Source: Azoarcus sp. TTM-91 (GTDB taxonomy: Bacteria; Pseudomonadota; Gammaproteobacteria; Burkholderiales; Rhodocyclaceae). Taken from it: 51,532 nucleotides of DNA. Location of the stretch: the NCBI RefSeq assembly GCF_012911025.1, contig NZ_WUEI01000027.1, forward strand, positions 1 to 51,532, in the 5' to 3' direction. Positions 27,268-36,102 of this stretch are shown in pieces. The number at the start of each line of letters is the position of its first letter. Position 1 is the first letter of the stretch. The notes under the pieces were generated by a model. It made no database searches. It worked only from the letters and a program-made list of their open reading frames with translations, and had not been told where the DNA came from. The position numbers and the translations under genes were made by a program.

Positions 27268-27897
27268 TTACAGCGTCACTGCCGGATTAAGGGTGTAGAG
27301 ACCGGTGATGCTGGCTTCGGCCAGGATGTGGCCCCTGATTGCCTCGCGCACGTCCGCGCCTTCGAAGCGGCCTTCGACCGGGCATCGCTCCAGGTCGAGC
27401 GCGTACAGCGTGAAGATGTAGCGATGGCGCAGCAAATCGTTCCATGGCGGGCAGGGGCCGTCATAGCCGTAGTAATCGCCTGTCATGCTTTCGTCGCCGG
27501 CAAACCAGCTGGTGTAGTCGTTTACACCCTGACGGGTGCCCAGCAAGGCCGCCGGGCCGGGCTTGCCGCTGGGGGTGACTCCATCGGAGAAGCTGCCGGC
27601 AGCGATCTCCCTCAGGTCGGCCGGAATGTCGACCAGGACCCAATGGAAGAAATCCACCCGGGACAGATCGGTGGGAACACTGCGGCCTTCCTGATTCACG
27701 TCGTCGCCGCGACTGGGCACGTCCGGGTCATGGCAGATGAGCACGAAGGAGCGCGTTCCTGCGGGCGCGTCGCTCCAGTTCAGCGCTGGATTGTGGTTGC
27801 TGCTCAGTTCTACATGGCCCTCGGCGGGTTTGCGGCCAAAGGCGAATTCTTCTGGAATGGGGGTGCCGTCGGCGAAATCCGGGCTGCTGAGTTTCAT
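27268..27897 (-). CDS. YbhB/YbcL family PEBP-like protein
   Basis: A 209-residue protein of the phosphatidylethanolamine-binding protein superfamily. The signatures are ICHDPDVPSR, FHWVLVDIP and the ligand-site YDGPCPPWND followed by HRYIFTLYALD. Bacterial members have no settled function. No signal peptide is seen, so it is probably cytoplasmic. The ATG at 27897 is preceded by GGAGAG. It is about 90 bases downstream of murJ on the same strand and converges with pfp. Confidence 0.93.
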   Translation of the reverse strand: MKLSSPDFADGTPIPEEFAFGRKPAEGHVELSSNHNPALNWSDAPAGTRSFVLICHDPDVPSRGDDVNQEGRSVPTDLSRVDFFHWVLVDIPADLREIAAGSFSDGVTPSGKPGPAALLGTRQGVNDYTSWFAGDESMTGDYYGYDGPCPPWNDLLRHRYIFTLYALDLERCPVEGRFEGADVREAIRGHILAEASITGLYTLNPAVTL

Positions 27898-27984
27898 GCC
27901 TGTGCTCTCCTCGATTGCGTCAGGGGAGGGGCGATTCTAGCGTTCCCGGGAAAGGGCTGCGTTCTTGGGGCTGTATGTTCAGCT

Positions 27985-29517
27985 TTAGCCGCGTTTGCGG
28001 AAGTCGCGCAGGCGGAAGCCCAGCAGGAAGAGCATGCCGAAATAGCTCGCGGCGCCAGCGAGCACGATGGCTGCCAGGCGAATGATGCGCACCTGGCCGG
28101 TTTCCTCCAGCCAGGAGTTCTCGGTGCCGCTGCCGAACCACAGCACGGCCGCCATGGCGAGCAGGGCGACGAAGAGCTTGATGGCAAATCGGCCCCAGCC
28201 GGGTTGCGGCAGGTAGACCTCGCGTTTGCGCAGCCCATGGAACAGCAGGCCGGCGTTGAGGCAGGAAGCCAGACCGATGGAAAGCGCCAGTCCGGCATGC
28301 TGCAGGGGACCGATGAAGGCGAGGTTCATCGCCTGTGTGGCCACCAGGGTGAGGACGGCAATCTTCACCGGCGTCCGGATGTCTTGCCGGGCGTAGAACC
28401 CGGGGGCGAGCACCTTCACCAGGATCAGGCCGGTGAGGCCGAAGCTGTATGCGATGAGGGCATTGCGTGTCTGCAGCACGTCGGCCGTGGAGAAGGCGCC
28501 ATAGTGGAACAGCGTGGCGATCAGGGGGGTGGAGAGCAGAGCCAGTGCCAGGGCGGCGGGGAGGGTGAGCAGCAGCGTGAGGCGCAGCCCCCAGTCGAGC
28601 AGCGAAGAAAAGGCTTCAGTCTTGTCGTCTGCATGCAGCTTGGCCAGGCTGGGCAGCAGGATGGTTCCCAGCGCCACGCCCAGCAGGCCGGAGGGGAACT
28701 CCATCAAGCGGTCCGCATAGTAGAGCCAGGAGACGCTGCCGCTCTCGAGGAAAGAGGCGAATATCGTATTGATGAGCAGCGAGATCTGGCTGACGGAGAC
28801 GCCGAGCAGGGCGGGCGCCATCAGTTTGAGGATGCGTCGCACGCCGGGATCGGAGAGATCGAGGCGGAAGCGGGGAAGCATGCCGATCTTGGCGAGTGGT
28901 CGCAGTTGGAAGGCCAGTTGCAGCAGGCCGCCGATGAAGACCGCCCAGGCGAGTGCCAGCACCGGCGGGTCGAAGTAAGGCGCAGCGAACAATGCCATGC
29001 CGATGAAGCTCAGGTTGAGTAGGACAGGCGTGAAAGCAGGGATGGAGAACCGGCTCCAGGTATTGAGGATGCCGCCTGCCAGTGCGACCAGCGCCATGAA
29101 AAAAATGTACGGAAAGGTGATGCGGGTAAGTTCGACGGTGAGGGCGAACTTGTCGGCATCGTCGGAAAAGCCGGGCGCGGAGAGGTAGATGATCAGCGGA
29201 GAGGCGAGGATGCCGAGCAGCGCCACCAGCGCGACGACCAGTCCGAGCAGGGTGGCCACCTTGTCCACCAGTGTGCGGGTGGCCTCATGGCCCTGGCGGT
29301 TGCGGTACTCCGCCAGGATGGGCACGAAGGCCTGCGAGAATGCGCCTTCCGCGAACATGCGACGCAGCAGGTTGGGCAGGCGGAAGGCCACGAAGAAGGC
29401 ATCCGTCGCCATGCCGGCGCCAAAGGCGCGGGCGACGACGAAGTCACGAACGAAACCGAGGATGCGGGACAGCAGGGTCATGCCGCTGACGGTCGCCAGG
29501 GCGCGGAGCAGGTTCAT
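27985..29517 (-). CDS. murJ: Lipid II flippase MurJ
   Basis: A 510-residue integral membrane protein with about 14 hydrophobic segments, belonging to the MOP superfamily. The N-terminus ([20 protein letters not shown], then VARAFGAG and [24 protein letters not shown] in pieces) is diagnostic. It moves lipid II across the inner membrane for peptidoglycan synthesis. It is divergent from rpsT, a gene order common in proteobacteria. Confidence 0.96.
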   Translation of the reverse strand: MNLLRALATVSGMTLLSRILGFVRDFVVARAFGAGMATDAFFVAFRLPNLLRRMFAEGAFSQAFVPILAEYRNRQGHEATRTLVDKVATLLGLVVALVALLGILASPLIIYLSAPGFSDDADKFALTVELTRITFPYIFFMALVALAGGILNTWSRFSIPAFTPVLLNLSFIGMALFAAPYFDPPVLALAWAVFIGGLLQLAFQLRPLAKIGMLPRFRLDLSDPGVRRILKLMAPALLGVSVSQISLLINTIFASFLESGSVSWLYYADRLMEFPSGLLGVALGTILLPSLAKLHADDKTEAFSSLLDWGLRLTLLLTLPAALALALLSTPLIATLFHYGAFSTADVLQTRNALIAYSFGLTGLILVKVLAPGFYARQDIRTPVKIAVLTLVATQAMNLAFIGPLQHAGLALSIGLASCLNAGLLFHGLRKREVYLPQPGWGRFAIKLFVALLAMAAVLWFGSGTENSWLEETGQVRIIRLAAIVLAGAASYFGMLFLLGFRLRDFRKRG

Positions 29518-29633
29518 AAAGGTTCTGGAATTAAGCCGCAGGAGGCGGGGCGCGCATCGAGGCCGCGGTTATGGCGCTGCGCATGATAGCCGCTCTTGCC
29601 CGTGTCGCGTGTCGCCGTCGTCCGCAATATATA

Positions 29634-29662
29634 TTGCATTGGGCTCTGAAAGCAGATAGACT
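29634..29662 (+). promoter_or_regulatory. Sigma-70 promoter of rpsT
   Basis: TTGCAT, 17 nt, TAGACT, 42 bases before the rpsT ATG. Both elements are good matches and spacing is ideal. Confidence 0.75.
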
Positions 29663-29703
29663 CGCGGGCTTTCAAGAACCACCAACCAACGGGAATCGAA
29701 TTT

Positions 29704-29970
29704 ATGGCCAACTCGGCACAAGCTCGCAAGCGCGCTCGTCAAGCGACCACGGCTCGCGCTCACAACGCCAGTCTGCGTTCGCGTCTGCGTACTGCGATCA
29801 AGGCCGTGCGTAAGGCCATCGTGGGTGGAGACAAGACTGCTGCCCAGTCGGTCTTCCGCACCTCGATGAGCACCATCGACAGCATCGCCGACAAGAAGAT
29901 CATCCACAAGAACAAGGCCGCTCGCCACAAGAGCCGTCTTTCCGCCGCTGTCAAGGCGATGGCCGCCTGA
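29704..29970 (+). CDS. rpsT: 30S ribosomal protein S20
   Basis: An 88-residue, Ala/Lys/Arg-rich protein matching S20 ([40 protein letters not shown]). It binds 16S rRNA early in 30S assembly. It has its own promoter and a strong terminator, and diverges from murJ. Confidence 0.98.
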   Translation: MANSAQARKRARQATTARAHNASLRSRLRTAIKAVRKAIVGGDKTAAQSVFRTSMSTIDSIADKKIIHKNKAARHKSRLSAAVKAMAA

Positions 29971-30000
29971 GTCTCCTGATTCGGCTGCTGCATGGATGTA

Positions 30001-30030
30001 AAAAAAGCGACCTTCGGGTCGCTTTTTTTT
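30001..30030 (+). terminator. Intrinsic terminator after rpsT
   Basis: A 12-bp perfect stem including six A-T pairs (30001-30012 with 30017-30028) has a TTCG tetraloop and ends in eight T. It is symmetrical and probably also terminates the convergent DUF3579 gene. Confidence 0.95.
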
Positions 30031-30059
30031 GCCCGTGCTCAGTCGGATGGGTGGCTGGT

Positions 30060-30344
30060 TTAGACCTGCTCCAGCGGTTCCATCTGCAGGTCGTTGTCGT
30101 TGGCGAAGTTGATCAGGAATTTGTAGGCGAGGGGCTCGATCTCATAGAGGCGGCTGTCGACGAGGACTGTCTTGTCGCCTTTGAGCGTGCAGCCGGGGCG
30201 TACATATGGGGAGTAGCGCATCCGATGGTCGGAGCCGAAGGCGGACATGATGCCGCACAAGCGGTCGGCCCAGTCGCTGGGGCGGAATTTCTTCCCTGCG
30301 CGCGTGACGCCGATGATGACAAAGCTCTCTATTTTCTGGTTCAT
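30060..30344 (-). CDS. DUF3579-family protein
   Basis: A 94-residue protein with the pattern of DUF3579, a family typical of betaproteobacteria (FVIIGVTRAGKKFRPSDWADRL, then YSPYVRPG). No known activity, no signal peptide and no membrane segment. It diverges from argD. A TAGAAT on the minus strand at 30411-30416 could be its -10 element, without a clear -35. Confidence 0.85.
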   Translation of the reverse strand: MNQKIESFVIIGVTRAGKKFRPSDWADRLCGIMSAFGSDHRMRYSPYVRPGCTLKGDKTVLVDSRLYEIEPLAYKFLINFANDNDLQMEPLEQV

Positions 30345-30508
30345 GTGTCACGCATCGTGGCTTCAGGAAAACAAGGCGCCCGGTGAAGGCTCCACGGAAA
30401 AACGGGGCGCATTCTAGCAGAAATGCCTAGGCGCGAATGCCTTGCAGCGGCCGGGCGATCTGTACTTCGGTCGTGCTTTTGGCTTACCATCGCTGTCTAT
30501 TTTCCCCA

Positions 30509-30537
30509 ACGGCGGCGTCAGCCGCCGTGCGTTTTTT
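30509..30537 (+). promoter_or_regulatory. Terminator-like hairpin in the argD leader
   Basis: An 8-bp perfect GC-rich stem (30509-30516 with 30521-30528) has a GTCA loop and is followed, after GCG, by six T. It lies 27 bases before the argD start. It could be an attenuator or the end of a short upstream transcript. No leader peptide with Arg codons is evident. Confidence 0.5.
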
Positions 30538-30563
30538 GTGCTTCGTCCCGATAGGGGTCCTCC

Positions 30564-31739
30564 ATGTCCCACGTCATGAATACCTATGCACGCTTGCCGG
30601 TCGCGTTTACGCACGGCGACGGTGCATGGCTATACGACGAGACGGGAAAACGCTATCTCGACGCGCTTTCCGGCATTGCCGTCTCCACCTTGGGTCACAA
30701 CCATCCGCGCCTGGTTGCAGCGATTGCGGCTCAGGCCGGCAAGGTTCTTCATACCTCGAACCTCTACCGCATTCCCTTGCAGGAGCGATTGGCCGAGCGG
30801 CTCGCGGCTCTCTCCGGCATGGAGCAGGTCTTCTTCTGCAACTCTGGTGCCGAGGCCAATGAGGCGGCGATCAAACTCGCCCGTTTTTATGGTCACAAGA
30901 AGGGCATAGAACTGCCGACCGTGGTGGTCATGGAGGATGCCTTTCATGGCCGGACGCTGGCGACGCTGTCCGCCACCGGCAACCGCAAGGCCCAGGCTGG
31001 TTTCGAACCGCTGGTCAGCGGTTTTGTCCGGGTTCCCTATCGGGATATCGAAGCGGTGCGCCAGATCGCTGAGCATAACCACGGCGTGGTCGCGGTGATG
31101 CTGGAGGTGATCCAGGGCGAGGGCGGACTCAGCATCGCGGATGTGGGCTATTTGCGCGAGCTGCGAGGCGTGTGCGATCAGCACGGATGGTTGCTGATCT
31201 GCGATGAGGTCCAGTGCGGTGTCGGCCGGACCGGCACCTGGTTCGGCTGGCAGCAGACTGATGTTCAACCCGATGTGATGACTCTGGCCAAAGGCTTGGG
31301 CTCCGGCGTGCCGATCGGCGCCTGCTTGGTCACCGGGCCGGCATCCGGCTTGTGGGGTCCGGGTAATCATGGCACCACCTTCGGTGGCAATCCCCTGGCC
31401 AGCGTGGCCGCATTGACGACGCTGGACGTGATTGCCGAGGATGGCTTGCTCACCAACGCTGAACGCGTCGGGCAGGAGATCCGCGACAGCCTTGGGGAGG
31501 CGCTGAATGGCCTTGCCGGCGTCGCAGACATCCGTGGCCGGGGACTGATGGTGGGAATCGAACTGGATCGGCCCTGCGGCGTGCTGGTGGGGCGCGGCTT
31601 GGCGGCCGGGCTGTTGATCAACGTGACGGCGGAGCGGGTGGTCAGACTGCTGCCGCCGCTGACATTCACCTCTCGGGAGGCCCAGACCTTGGTGACAGGA
31701 CTGGCCCCGCTGATTCGCGACTTCCTGTCGCAGGGGTAA
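30564..31739 (+). CDS. argD: Acetylornithine aminotransferase
   Basis: A 391-residue class III aminotransferase making N-acetylornithine from its semialdehyde, with PLP. The cofactor lysine is in LAKGLGSGVPIGA; NSGAEANEAAIKLAR, DAFHGRTLATLSATG and DEVQCGVGRTG are present. It is followed by argF after 14 bases. It may also use succinyl-diaminopimelate, as some ArgD proteins do, which cannot be decided here. The start is an ATG at 30564; a second ATG at 30576 is possible. Confidence 0.94.
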   Translation: MSHVMNTYARLPVAFTHGDGAWLYDETGKRYLDALSGIAVSTLGHNHPRLVAAIAAQAGKVLHTSNLYRIPLQERLAERLAALSGMEQVFFCNSGAEANEAAIKLARFYGHKKGIELPTVVVMEDAFHGRTLATLSATGNRKAQAGFEPLVSGFVRVPYRDIEAVRQIAEHNHGVVAVMLEVIQGEGGLSIADVGYLRELRGVCDQHGWLLICDEVQCGVGRTGTWFGWQQTDVQPDVMTLAKGLGSGVPIGACLVTGPASGLWGPGNHGTTFGGNPLASVAALTTLDVIAEDGLLTNAERVGQEIRDSLGEALNGLAGVADIRGRGLMVGIELDRPCGVLVGRGLAAGLLINVTAERVVRLLPPLTFTSREAQTLVTGLAPLIRDFLSQG

Positions 31740-31753
31740 GGAAGGCGCTCTAC

Positions 31754-32680
31754 ATGACAGCCAGCAAGCACTATCTGCAATTCAAGGACTTTTCCCGCGA
31801 GGAGTACGACTACCTGTTCAGCCGCACCGCGTGGATCAAGTCCAAGTTCAAGCAATACGAGCCCTACCATCCATTGTTCGATCGCACGCTGGTGATGATT
31901 TTCGAAAAGGCCAGCACCCGTACCCGACTCTCCTTCGAAGCCGGCATGCAGCAACTGGGGGGCTCCGCGATCTATCTCAATACCCGGGATTCCCAATTGG
32001 GGCGAGGTGAGCCGGTGGAGGACGCGGCCCAGGTCATCTCGAGGATGAGCGATATCGTGATGATCCGGACTTTCGAGCAAGAGATCATCGAGCGTTTCGC
32101 CGGCGCTTCCCGGGTTCCCGTCATCAACGGCCTGACCAACGAATATCATCCCTGCCAGATCCTGGCGGACGTATTCACCTTCATCGAGCACCGCGGCAGT
32201 ATCCAGGGCAAAACGGTGGCCTGGGTAGGCGACTCCAACAACATGTGCAATACCTGGCTGCAGGCTGCGGAAGTGCTGGACTTCAACGTCCGCGTTTCCA
32301 CGCCGCCGGGTTATGAAGTGGAGCCGGAGCGCGCCGGACTGCACGGCACCGGACACTTCGAGCAGTTCGAGGACCCGATGGAGGCCTGCCGGGGCGCGGA
32401 TCTCGTGACGACCGACGTGTGGACTTCCATGGGCTTCGAAGCGGAGAACGAGGCCAGGATGAAGGACTTCGCCGATTGGTGTGTGGATGCGGAGATGATG
32501 GCAGTTGCCCGGCCGGGCGCGCTCTTCATGCACTGTTTGCCGGCGCACCGCGGCGAGGAGGTTACCGCCGAGGTCATCGACGGGCCGCAATCCGTGGTCT
32601 GGGACGAGGCGGAGAATCGCCTTCATGTGCAGAAGGCATTGATGGAATATCTGGTGCTGGGCCGGGTGGAGTCGGACTGA
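31754..32680 (+). CDS. argF: Ornithine carbamoyltransferase
   Basis: A 308-residue enzyme forming citrulline from ornithine and carbamoyl phosphate. The carbamoyl phosphate loop is FEKASTRTRLSFE; the ornithine-site region includes NGLTNEYHPCQ, and HCLPAHRGEEV carries the catalytic Cys. It is in an operon with argD, and argG follows after about 140 bases. Confidence 0.97.
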   Translation: MTASKHYLQFKDFSREEYDYLFSRTAWIKSKFKQYEPYHPLFDRTLVMIFEKASTRTRLSFEAGMQQLGGSAIYLNTRDSQLGRGEPVEDAAQVISRMSDIVMIRTFEQEIIERFAGASRVPVINGLTNEYHPCQILADVFTFIEHRGSIQGKTVAWVGDSNNMCNTWLQAAEVLDFNVRVSTPPGYEVEPERAGLHGTGHFEQFEDPMEACRGADLVTTDVWTSMGFEAENEARMKDFADWCVDAEMMAVARPGALFMHCLPAHRGEEVTAEVIDGPQSVVWDEAENRLHVQKALMEYLVLGRVESD

Positions 32681-32720
32681 CCCGGTCACGCATATACAGG
32701 GCGGAGCCCTGGAGGAGCAT

Positions 32721-32747
32721 CCCCGTTTCGACCGCGTCGGAACGGGG
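32721..32747 (+). promoter_or_regulatory. Stable hairpin in the argF-argG spacer
   Basis: A 12-bp stem (32721-32732 with 32736-32747, one G-T pair) has a 3-nt loop, 75 bases before argG. There is no T run, so it is not a classical terminator; it may stabilise or regulate the message. Confidence 0.4.
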
Positions 32748-32822
32748 AGTCGGATCAACGCGGAACCGCTGCTAACCGCCGGAGTGTCTAGGGGCACCCG
32801 GTTGCAATGATTGGACAGGACA

Positions 32823-34052
32823 ATGAGCGACGTCAAGAAAGTGGTACTCGCCTATTCGGGCGGGCTGGATACCTCGGTCATCCTCAAGTGGCTGCAGGAC
32901 ACTTACCAGTGCGAAGTGGTGACCTTCACCGCCGACCTCGGTCAGGGCGAGGAACTGGAGCCGGCTCGGCAGAAGGCGCTGAAGTTCGGTATCAAGCCTG
33001 AGAACATCTTCATCGACGACCTGCGCGAAGAGTTCGTGCGCGATTTCGTCTTCCCGATGTTCCGGGGCAACACGGTGTATGAGGGCGAGTATCTGCTCGG
33101 CACTTCCATCGCTCGTCCCCTGATCGCCAAGCGCCAGATCGAGATTGCACGCGAAAGCGGCGCCGACGCGGTATCCCATGGCGCGACCGGCAAGGGTAAT
33201 GACCAAGTCCGTTTCGAACTCGGCTACTACGCGTTGATGCCGAACGTGAAGGTGATCGCCCCGTGGCGAGAGTGGGACCTGCTCTCCCGCGAAAAGCTGC
33301 TGGCGTATGCCGAGAAGGCAGGTATTCCCATCGAGATGAAGCACAAGCAGGGTGGCTCGCCGTACTCCATGGACGCGAACCTGCTGCACATCTCCTTCGA
33401 AGGGCGCCACCTCGAGAATCCGTCTGCCGAGGCGGAAGAAGACATGTGGCGTTGGACCGTTTCGCCGGAAGCTGCCCCGGATGCCGCCCAGTACGTGGAC
33501 CTGGAATTCGAAAAGGGCGATCTGGTGGCGATCGATGGTGTACGGCTGAAGGCGCACGAACTGCTTGCCAAGCTCAATGAACTTGGCGGCAAGCATGGCA
33601 TCGGCCGGCTGGATCTGGTCGAGAACCGCTACGTCGGCATGAAGAGCCGGGGGTGCTACGAAACCCCGGGCGGCACCATCCTGCTCAGGGCTCACCGTGC
33701 CATCGAGTCCATCACGCTGGATCGCGAAGTGGCCCACCTCAAGGACGACCTGATGCCGCGCTACGCCAGCCTGATCTACACCGGCTACTGGTGGAGCCCG
33801 GAACGGCGCGCGCTGCAGGCGCTGATCGACGCCACGCAGCAGACGGTGAACGGCTGGGTTCGCGTCAAGCTCTACAAGGGCAATGTGATCGTGGTCGCGC
33901 GCGACTCCAAGACGGATTCTCTGTTCGACCCCACCATCGCCACGTTCGAGGATGACCAGGGCGCGTACAACCAGAAGGACGCGAACGGCTTCATCCGCCT
34001 CAATGCCCTGCGTATGCGCATCGCCGCGAACGCCAAGTCCAAACGGGGTTGA
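32823..34052 (+). CDS. argG: Argininosuccinate synthase
   Basis: A 409-residue enzyme joining citrulline and aspartate with ATP. The PP-loop is AYSGGLDTS at residues 10-18, with [15 protein letters not shown] and [13 protein letters not shown] further on. Length fits the short bacterial type rather than the 447-residue E. coli protein. The ATG at 32823 follows ACAGGAC; a TTG at 32811 would add four residues. argH is not in the window. Confidence 0.97.
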   Translation: MSDVKKVVLAYSGGLDTSVILKWLQDTYQCEVVTFTADLGQGEELEPARQKALKFGIKPENIFIDDLREEFVRDFVFPMFRGNTVYEGEYLLGTSIARPLIAKRQIEIARESGADAVSHGATGKGNDQVRFELGYYALMPNVKVIAPWREWDLLSREKLLAYAEKAGIPIEMKHKQGGSPYSMDANLLHISFEGRHLENPSAEAEEDMWRWTVSPEAAPDAAQYVDLEFEKGDLVAIDGVRLKAHELLAKLNELGGKHGIGRLDLVENRYVGMKSRGCYETPGGTILLRAHRAIESITLDREVAHLKDDLMPRYASLIYTGYWWSPERRALQALIDATQQTVNGWVRVKLYKGNVIVVARDSKTDSLFDPTIATFEDDQGAYNQKDANGFIRLNALRMRIAANAKSKRG

Positions 34053-34063
34053 GGTAGGACGGG

Positions 34064-34294
34064 ATGAATGGCGAGCCGCTGATATTTGGTCTGACAGTCG
34101 CGGAGTTCGAGGATCTGTCGCTCAAGATCTGCTTTACCGCGCTGATCCTCTACATGCTGTTCATCATCGGCAACCTGGCGAAGGAATCCAAAGCTGGCAA
34201 ATACGGCACCATGTGGCTGTTCATCGCCCTAGGTGTCGGTTTTGTCGGCTTCGTCGCCAAGGGGGTCATCCAGAAATTGATGGGAATCGAATAG
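34064..34294 (+). CDS. DUF2788-family small membrane protein
   Basis: A 76-residue protein with two transmembrane helices (CFTALILYMLFIIGNLA and MWLFIALGVGFVGFVA) joined by a basic KESKAGKYG loop. This matches my recollection of DUF2788; function unknown. It starts 11 bases after argG and 10 before ppnP, so it is probably in the same transcript. Confidence 0.8.
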   Translation: MNGEPLIFGLTVAEFEDLSLKICFTALILYMLFIIGNLAKESKAGKYGTMWLFIALGVGFVGFVAKGVIQKLMGIE

Positions 34295-34304
34295 GAAGAG
34301 ATTC

Positions 34305-34628
34305 ATGAGCGTCACTGAGAAGATCGACGGTGTGGCGGTTAGCACCAAGGCAAACGTGTATTTCGACGGTAAGTGTGTCAGCCACGGTATCCGCTTCGCC
34401 GACGGCACCCAGAAGTCGGTAGGTGTGATCCTCCCGGCCTTGCTGACCTTCAACACCGGCGCCCCGGAAATAATGGAAGGGGTGGCGGGAAGCTGCCGTG
34501 TGCGGTTGAAAGGCGAAAACGAGTGGAAGAACTATGCCGCTGGCGAATCCTTCAATGTGCCGGGCAACTCCAGCTTCGATATCGAAGTGGCGGGTGAGCC
34601 TTACCACTACATCTGCCATTTCGGCTGA
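34305..34628 (+). CDS. ppnP: Pyrimidine/purine nucleoside phosphorylase
   Basis: A 107-residue cupin-fold protein of the PpnP (former DUF1255) family: KANVYFDGKCVSHGI, ADGTQKSVGVI, then FNVPGNSSFDIEV. The family cleaves several nucleosides with phosphate to ribose 1-phosphate and the base. The start is an ATG behind AGGAAGAG. Confidence 0.93.
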   Translation: MSVTEKIDGVAVSTKANVYFDGKCVSHGIRFADGTQKSVGVILPALLTFNTGAPEIMEGVAGSCRVRLKGENEWKNYAAGESFNVPGNSSFDIEVAGEPYHYICHFG

Positions 34629-34652
34629 GCAGGTCGCACAGGAGTAGTCGCC

Positions 34653-35138
34653 ATGCCCTCATTCGACATCATGTCCGAGGTGGATCTCGTCGCGCTGCGT
34701 AATGCGGTGGATGTGGCTAACCGCAAGATATCCGGTCGCTATGACTTCAAGGGAACCGATGCTCGCGTGGAGCAGGGCGACAAGGTGCTGACGCTCTTTG
34801 GCGACAGTGACTTCCAATTGGACCAGATGAAGGCCATTCTGCTCCCGGAGATGACCGCCAAGAAAATTGACATCCGCTGCCTGGAGTACGGCGACCTGCA
34901 GAAGGTCAGTGGTAACAAGGTGAAGCAGGAACTGAAGGTCCGCGTGGGTGTCGATCAAGAATTGGCAAAAAAAGTCGTTAAGTTACTTAAGGACAGCAAG
35001 CTGAAGGTTCAGGCCGCGATCCAGGGAGACGCCATCCGCGTTTCCGGTGCGAAGCGGGATACCTTGCAGGACGCGATTGCAATCGTGAGGAAGGATGTCA
35101 CTGACTTTCCGCTGCAGTTCGGTAACTTTCGCGATTGA
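34653..35138 (+). CDS. yajQ: YajQ-family nucleotide-binding protein
   Basis: A 161-residue protein with the two-lobed YajQ fold: MPSFDIMSEVD, NRKISGRYDFKGT, then GVDQELAKKVVKLLKDSKLKVQAAIQGD in pieces and DFPLQFGNFRD. Members bind nucleotides, and a Xanthomonas homologue binds c-di-GMP. That would make it a possible effector of the c-di-GMP enzymes at the start of the window, but this is inference. The gene is followed 18 bases later by a motility-associated small gene. Confidence 0.94.
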   Translation: MPSFDIMSEVDLVALRNAVDVANRKISGRYDFKGTDARVEQGDKVLTLFGDSDFQLDQMKAILLPEMTAKKIDIRCLEYGDLQKVSGNKVKQELKVRVGVDQELAKKVVKLLKDSKLKVQAAIQGDAIRVSGAKRDTLQDAIAIVRKDVTDFPLQFGNFRD

Positions 35139-35156
35139 TCTTTGCAGGAGAGAGAG

Positions 35157-35351
35157 ATGGACGTTTCTTCCATAGCGGCGGCCGCGAGTGCGAACTCCGC
35201 ATCCCAGCTGCAAACACAGGTTTCGGTGTCAGTGCTAAAGAAGGCGATGGATGTGCAGGAGACCCATGCCCTGCAGCTGCTTGCCGCGTTGCCGCCTACG
35301 CCTTCTGGCCCCGTGGGTGCTACGGGGGGCGTGATCGATACCTACGCCTGA
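35157..35351 (+). CDS. YjfB-like putative motility protein
   Basis: A 64-residue Ala/Ser-rich protein resembling the YjfB family of putative motility proteins (MDVSSIAAAASA, LKKAMDVQETHALQLLAAL). The family is often found with flagellar genes in Gram-positive and proteobacterial genomes, but its role is unknown. The ATG at 35157 is preceded by GGAGAGAGAG. It ends the arg-yajQ run and is followed by a terminator. Confidence 0.75.
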   Translation: MDVSSIAAAASANSASQLQTQVSVSVLKKAMDVQETHALQLLAALPPTPSGPVGATGGVIDTYA

Positions 35352-35371
35352 TCTGGCCCCGGTTTTCCTCG

Positions 35372-35404
35372 AAGGCCCATCTTAGGATGGGCCTTTTTGT
35401 TTTG
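35372..35404 (+). terminator. Intrinsic terminator after the yjfB-like gene
   Basis: A 10-bp stem (35372-35381 with 35386-35395) has a TTAG loop and is followed by a TTTTTGTTTT tail. Confidence 0.93.
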
Positions 35405-35453
35405 AGGCATCTGAAGCCAGGGGGATAGATATTCTCGGATGCATGAAAATCAT

Positions 35454-35499
35454 TTGCAAAAATATGCATATTGTCTATTAATGTGAATAGCATATTTTT
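35454..35499 (+). promoter_or_regulatory. AT-rich leader with promoter-like elements and a 10-bp inverted repeat
   Basis: An inverted repeat, AAAAATATGC (35458-35467) and GCATATTTTT (35490-35499), flanks a 22-nt spacer. A possible promoter (TTGCAA at 35454, 16 nt, TATTAA) overlaps it. It ends 12 bases before a fimT-like gene and may be an operator. Confidence 0.5.
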
Positions 35500-35511
35500 G
35501 AGTGAGTTCTC

Positions 35512-36042
35512 ATGTCACATCGAGGTGTCTTCGCTGGCGGCTTCACATTGGTTGAGCTGATGACAGCGCTTTCAGTGGCCGCGGTGTTGGTGGTCTTGGC
35601 TGCACCGGCACTGCGCGATCTGATAGGTGGTCAACGACTGACGCTAAGCACTCACGCCCTGGTCGGCAGCCTGAGCTACGCTAGAAGCGAAGCAATCCGC
35701 CGTAGCACTCAGGTGACCGTATGTCCCTCGGTGAATGAGAGTACATGCGACGCTGGATCGGCCTGGAACAGGGGATGGATTGTCTTCGTGGATCTCGATG
35801 GAGATGGGCAAGCCAGTGAGGGAGAGACGGTGCTCCGTGTGTCAGGGAAGCAGTCCGACGAGATCGCGACTGGCGGAAGCTCCCTCTCCAGTGTCTCCTA
35901 TGGCCCCGATGGAAAGGCGCGGAAACCCTCGGGGGCATGGCAATTCGGGTCGATCTACCTCTGTGGGGCCCAACGATCGAAGCGCATCGTCTTGAGTGCA
36001 TCGGGGAGGGTCCGCCAGGAGCACGCGCAATGCTTGCAATAG
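35512..36042 (+). CDS. Solitary FimT/GspH-type minor pseudopilin
   Basis: A 176-residue prepilin-like protein. The prepilin peptidase site is G|FTLVEL at residues about 10-15, followed by a hydrophobic helix (LMTALSVAAVLVVLAAPAL). It continues with the FimT/GspH pattern (SLSYARSEAIRRSTQVTVCPS, then WNRGWIVFVDLDGDG and a C-terminal Cys pair region). It is separate from, and convergent with, the main minor pilin operon. Its leader is unusually AT-rich. Likely role: pilus priming or DNA uptake, as for FimT. Confidence 0.88.
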   Translation: MSHRGVFAGGFTLVELMTALSVAAVLVVLAAPALRDLIGGQRLTLSTHALVGSLSYARSEAIRRSTQVTVCPSVNESTCDAGSAWNRGWIVFVDLDGDGQASEGETVLRVSGKQSDEIATGGSSLSSVSYGPDGKARKPSGAWQFGSIYLCGAQRSKRIVLSASGRVRQEHAQCLQ

Positions 36043-36102
36043 GGGTGCTGGTTGCCGGAGTGGGGGCTACGGTATGCTAGGGGAAAAGAGGTATATCCCC
36101 AG

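Noticed and set aside
27328..29022. A 564-residue plus-strand open frame over the PEBP gene and murJ
   Set aside because: Gln/Gly/Glu-rich composition typical of antisense reading; both covered genes are clearly real.
34976..34992. A short TTAAGT...ACTTAA palindrome inside yajQ
   Set aside because: It is within coding sequence and explained by codons for a KVVKLLKD helix.
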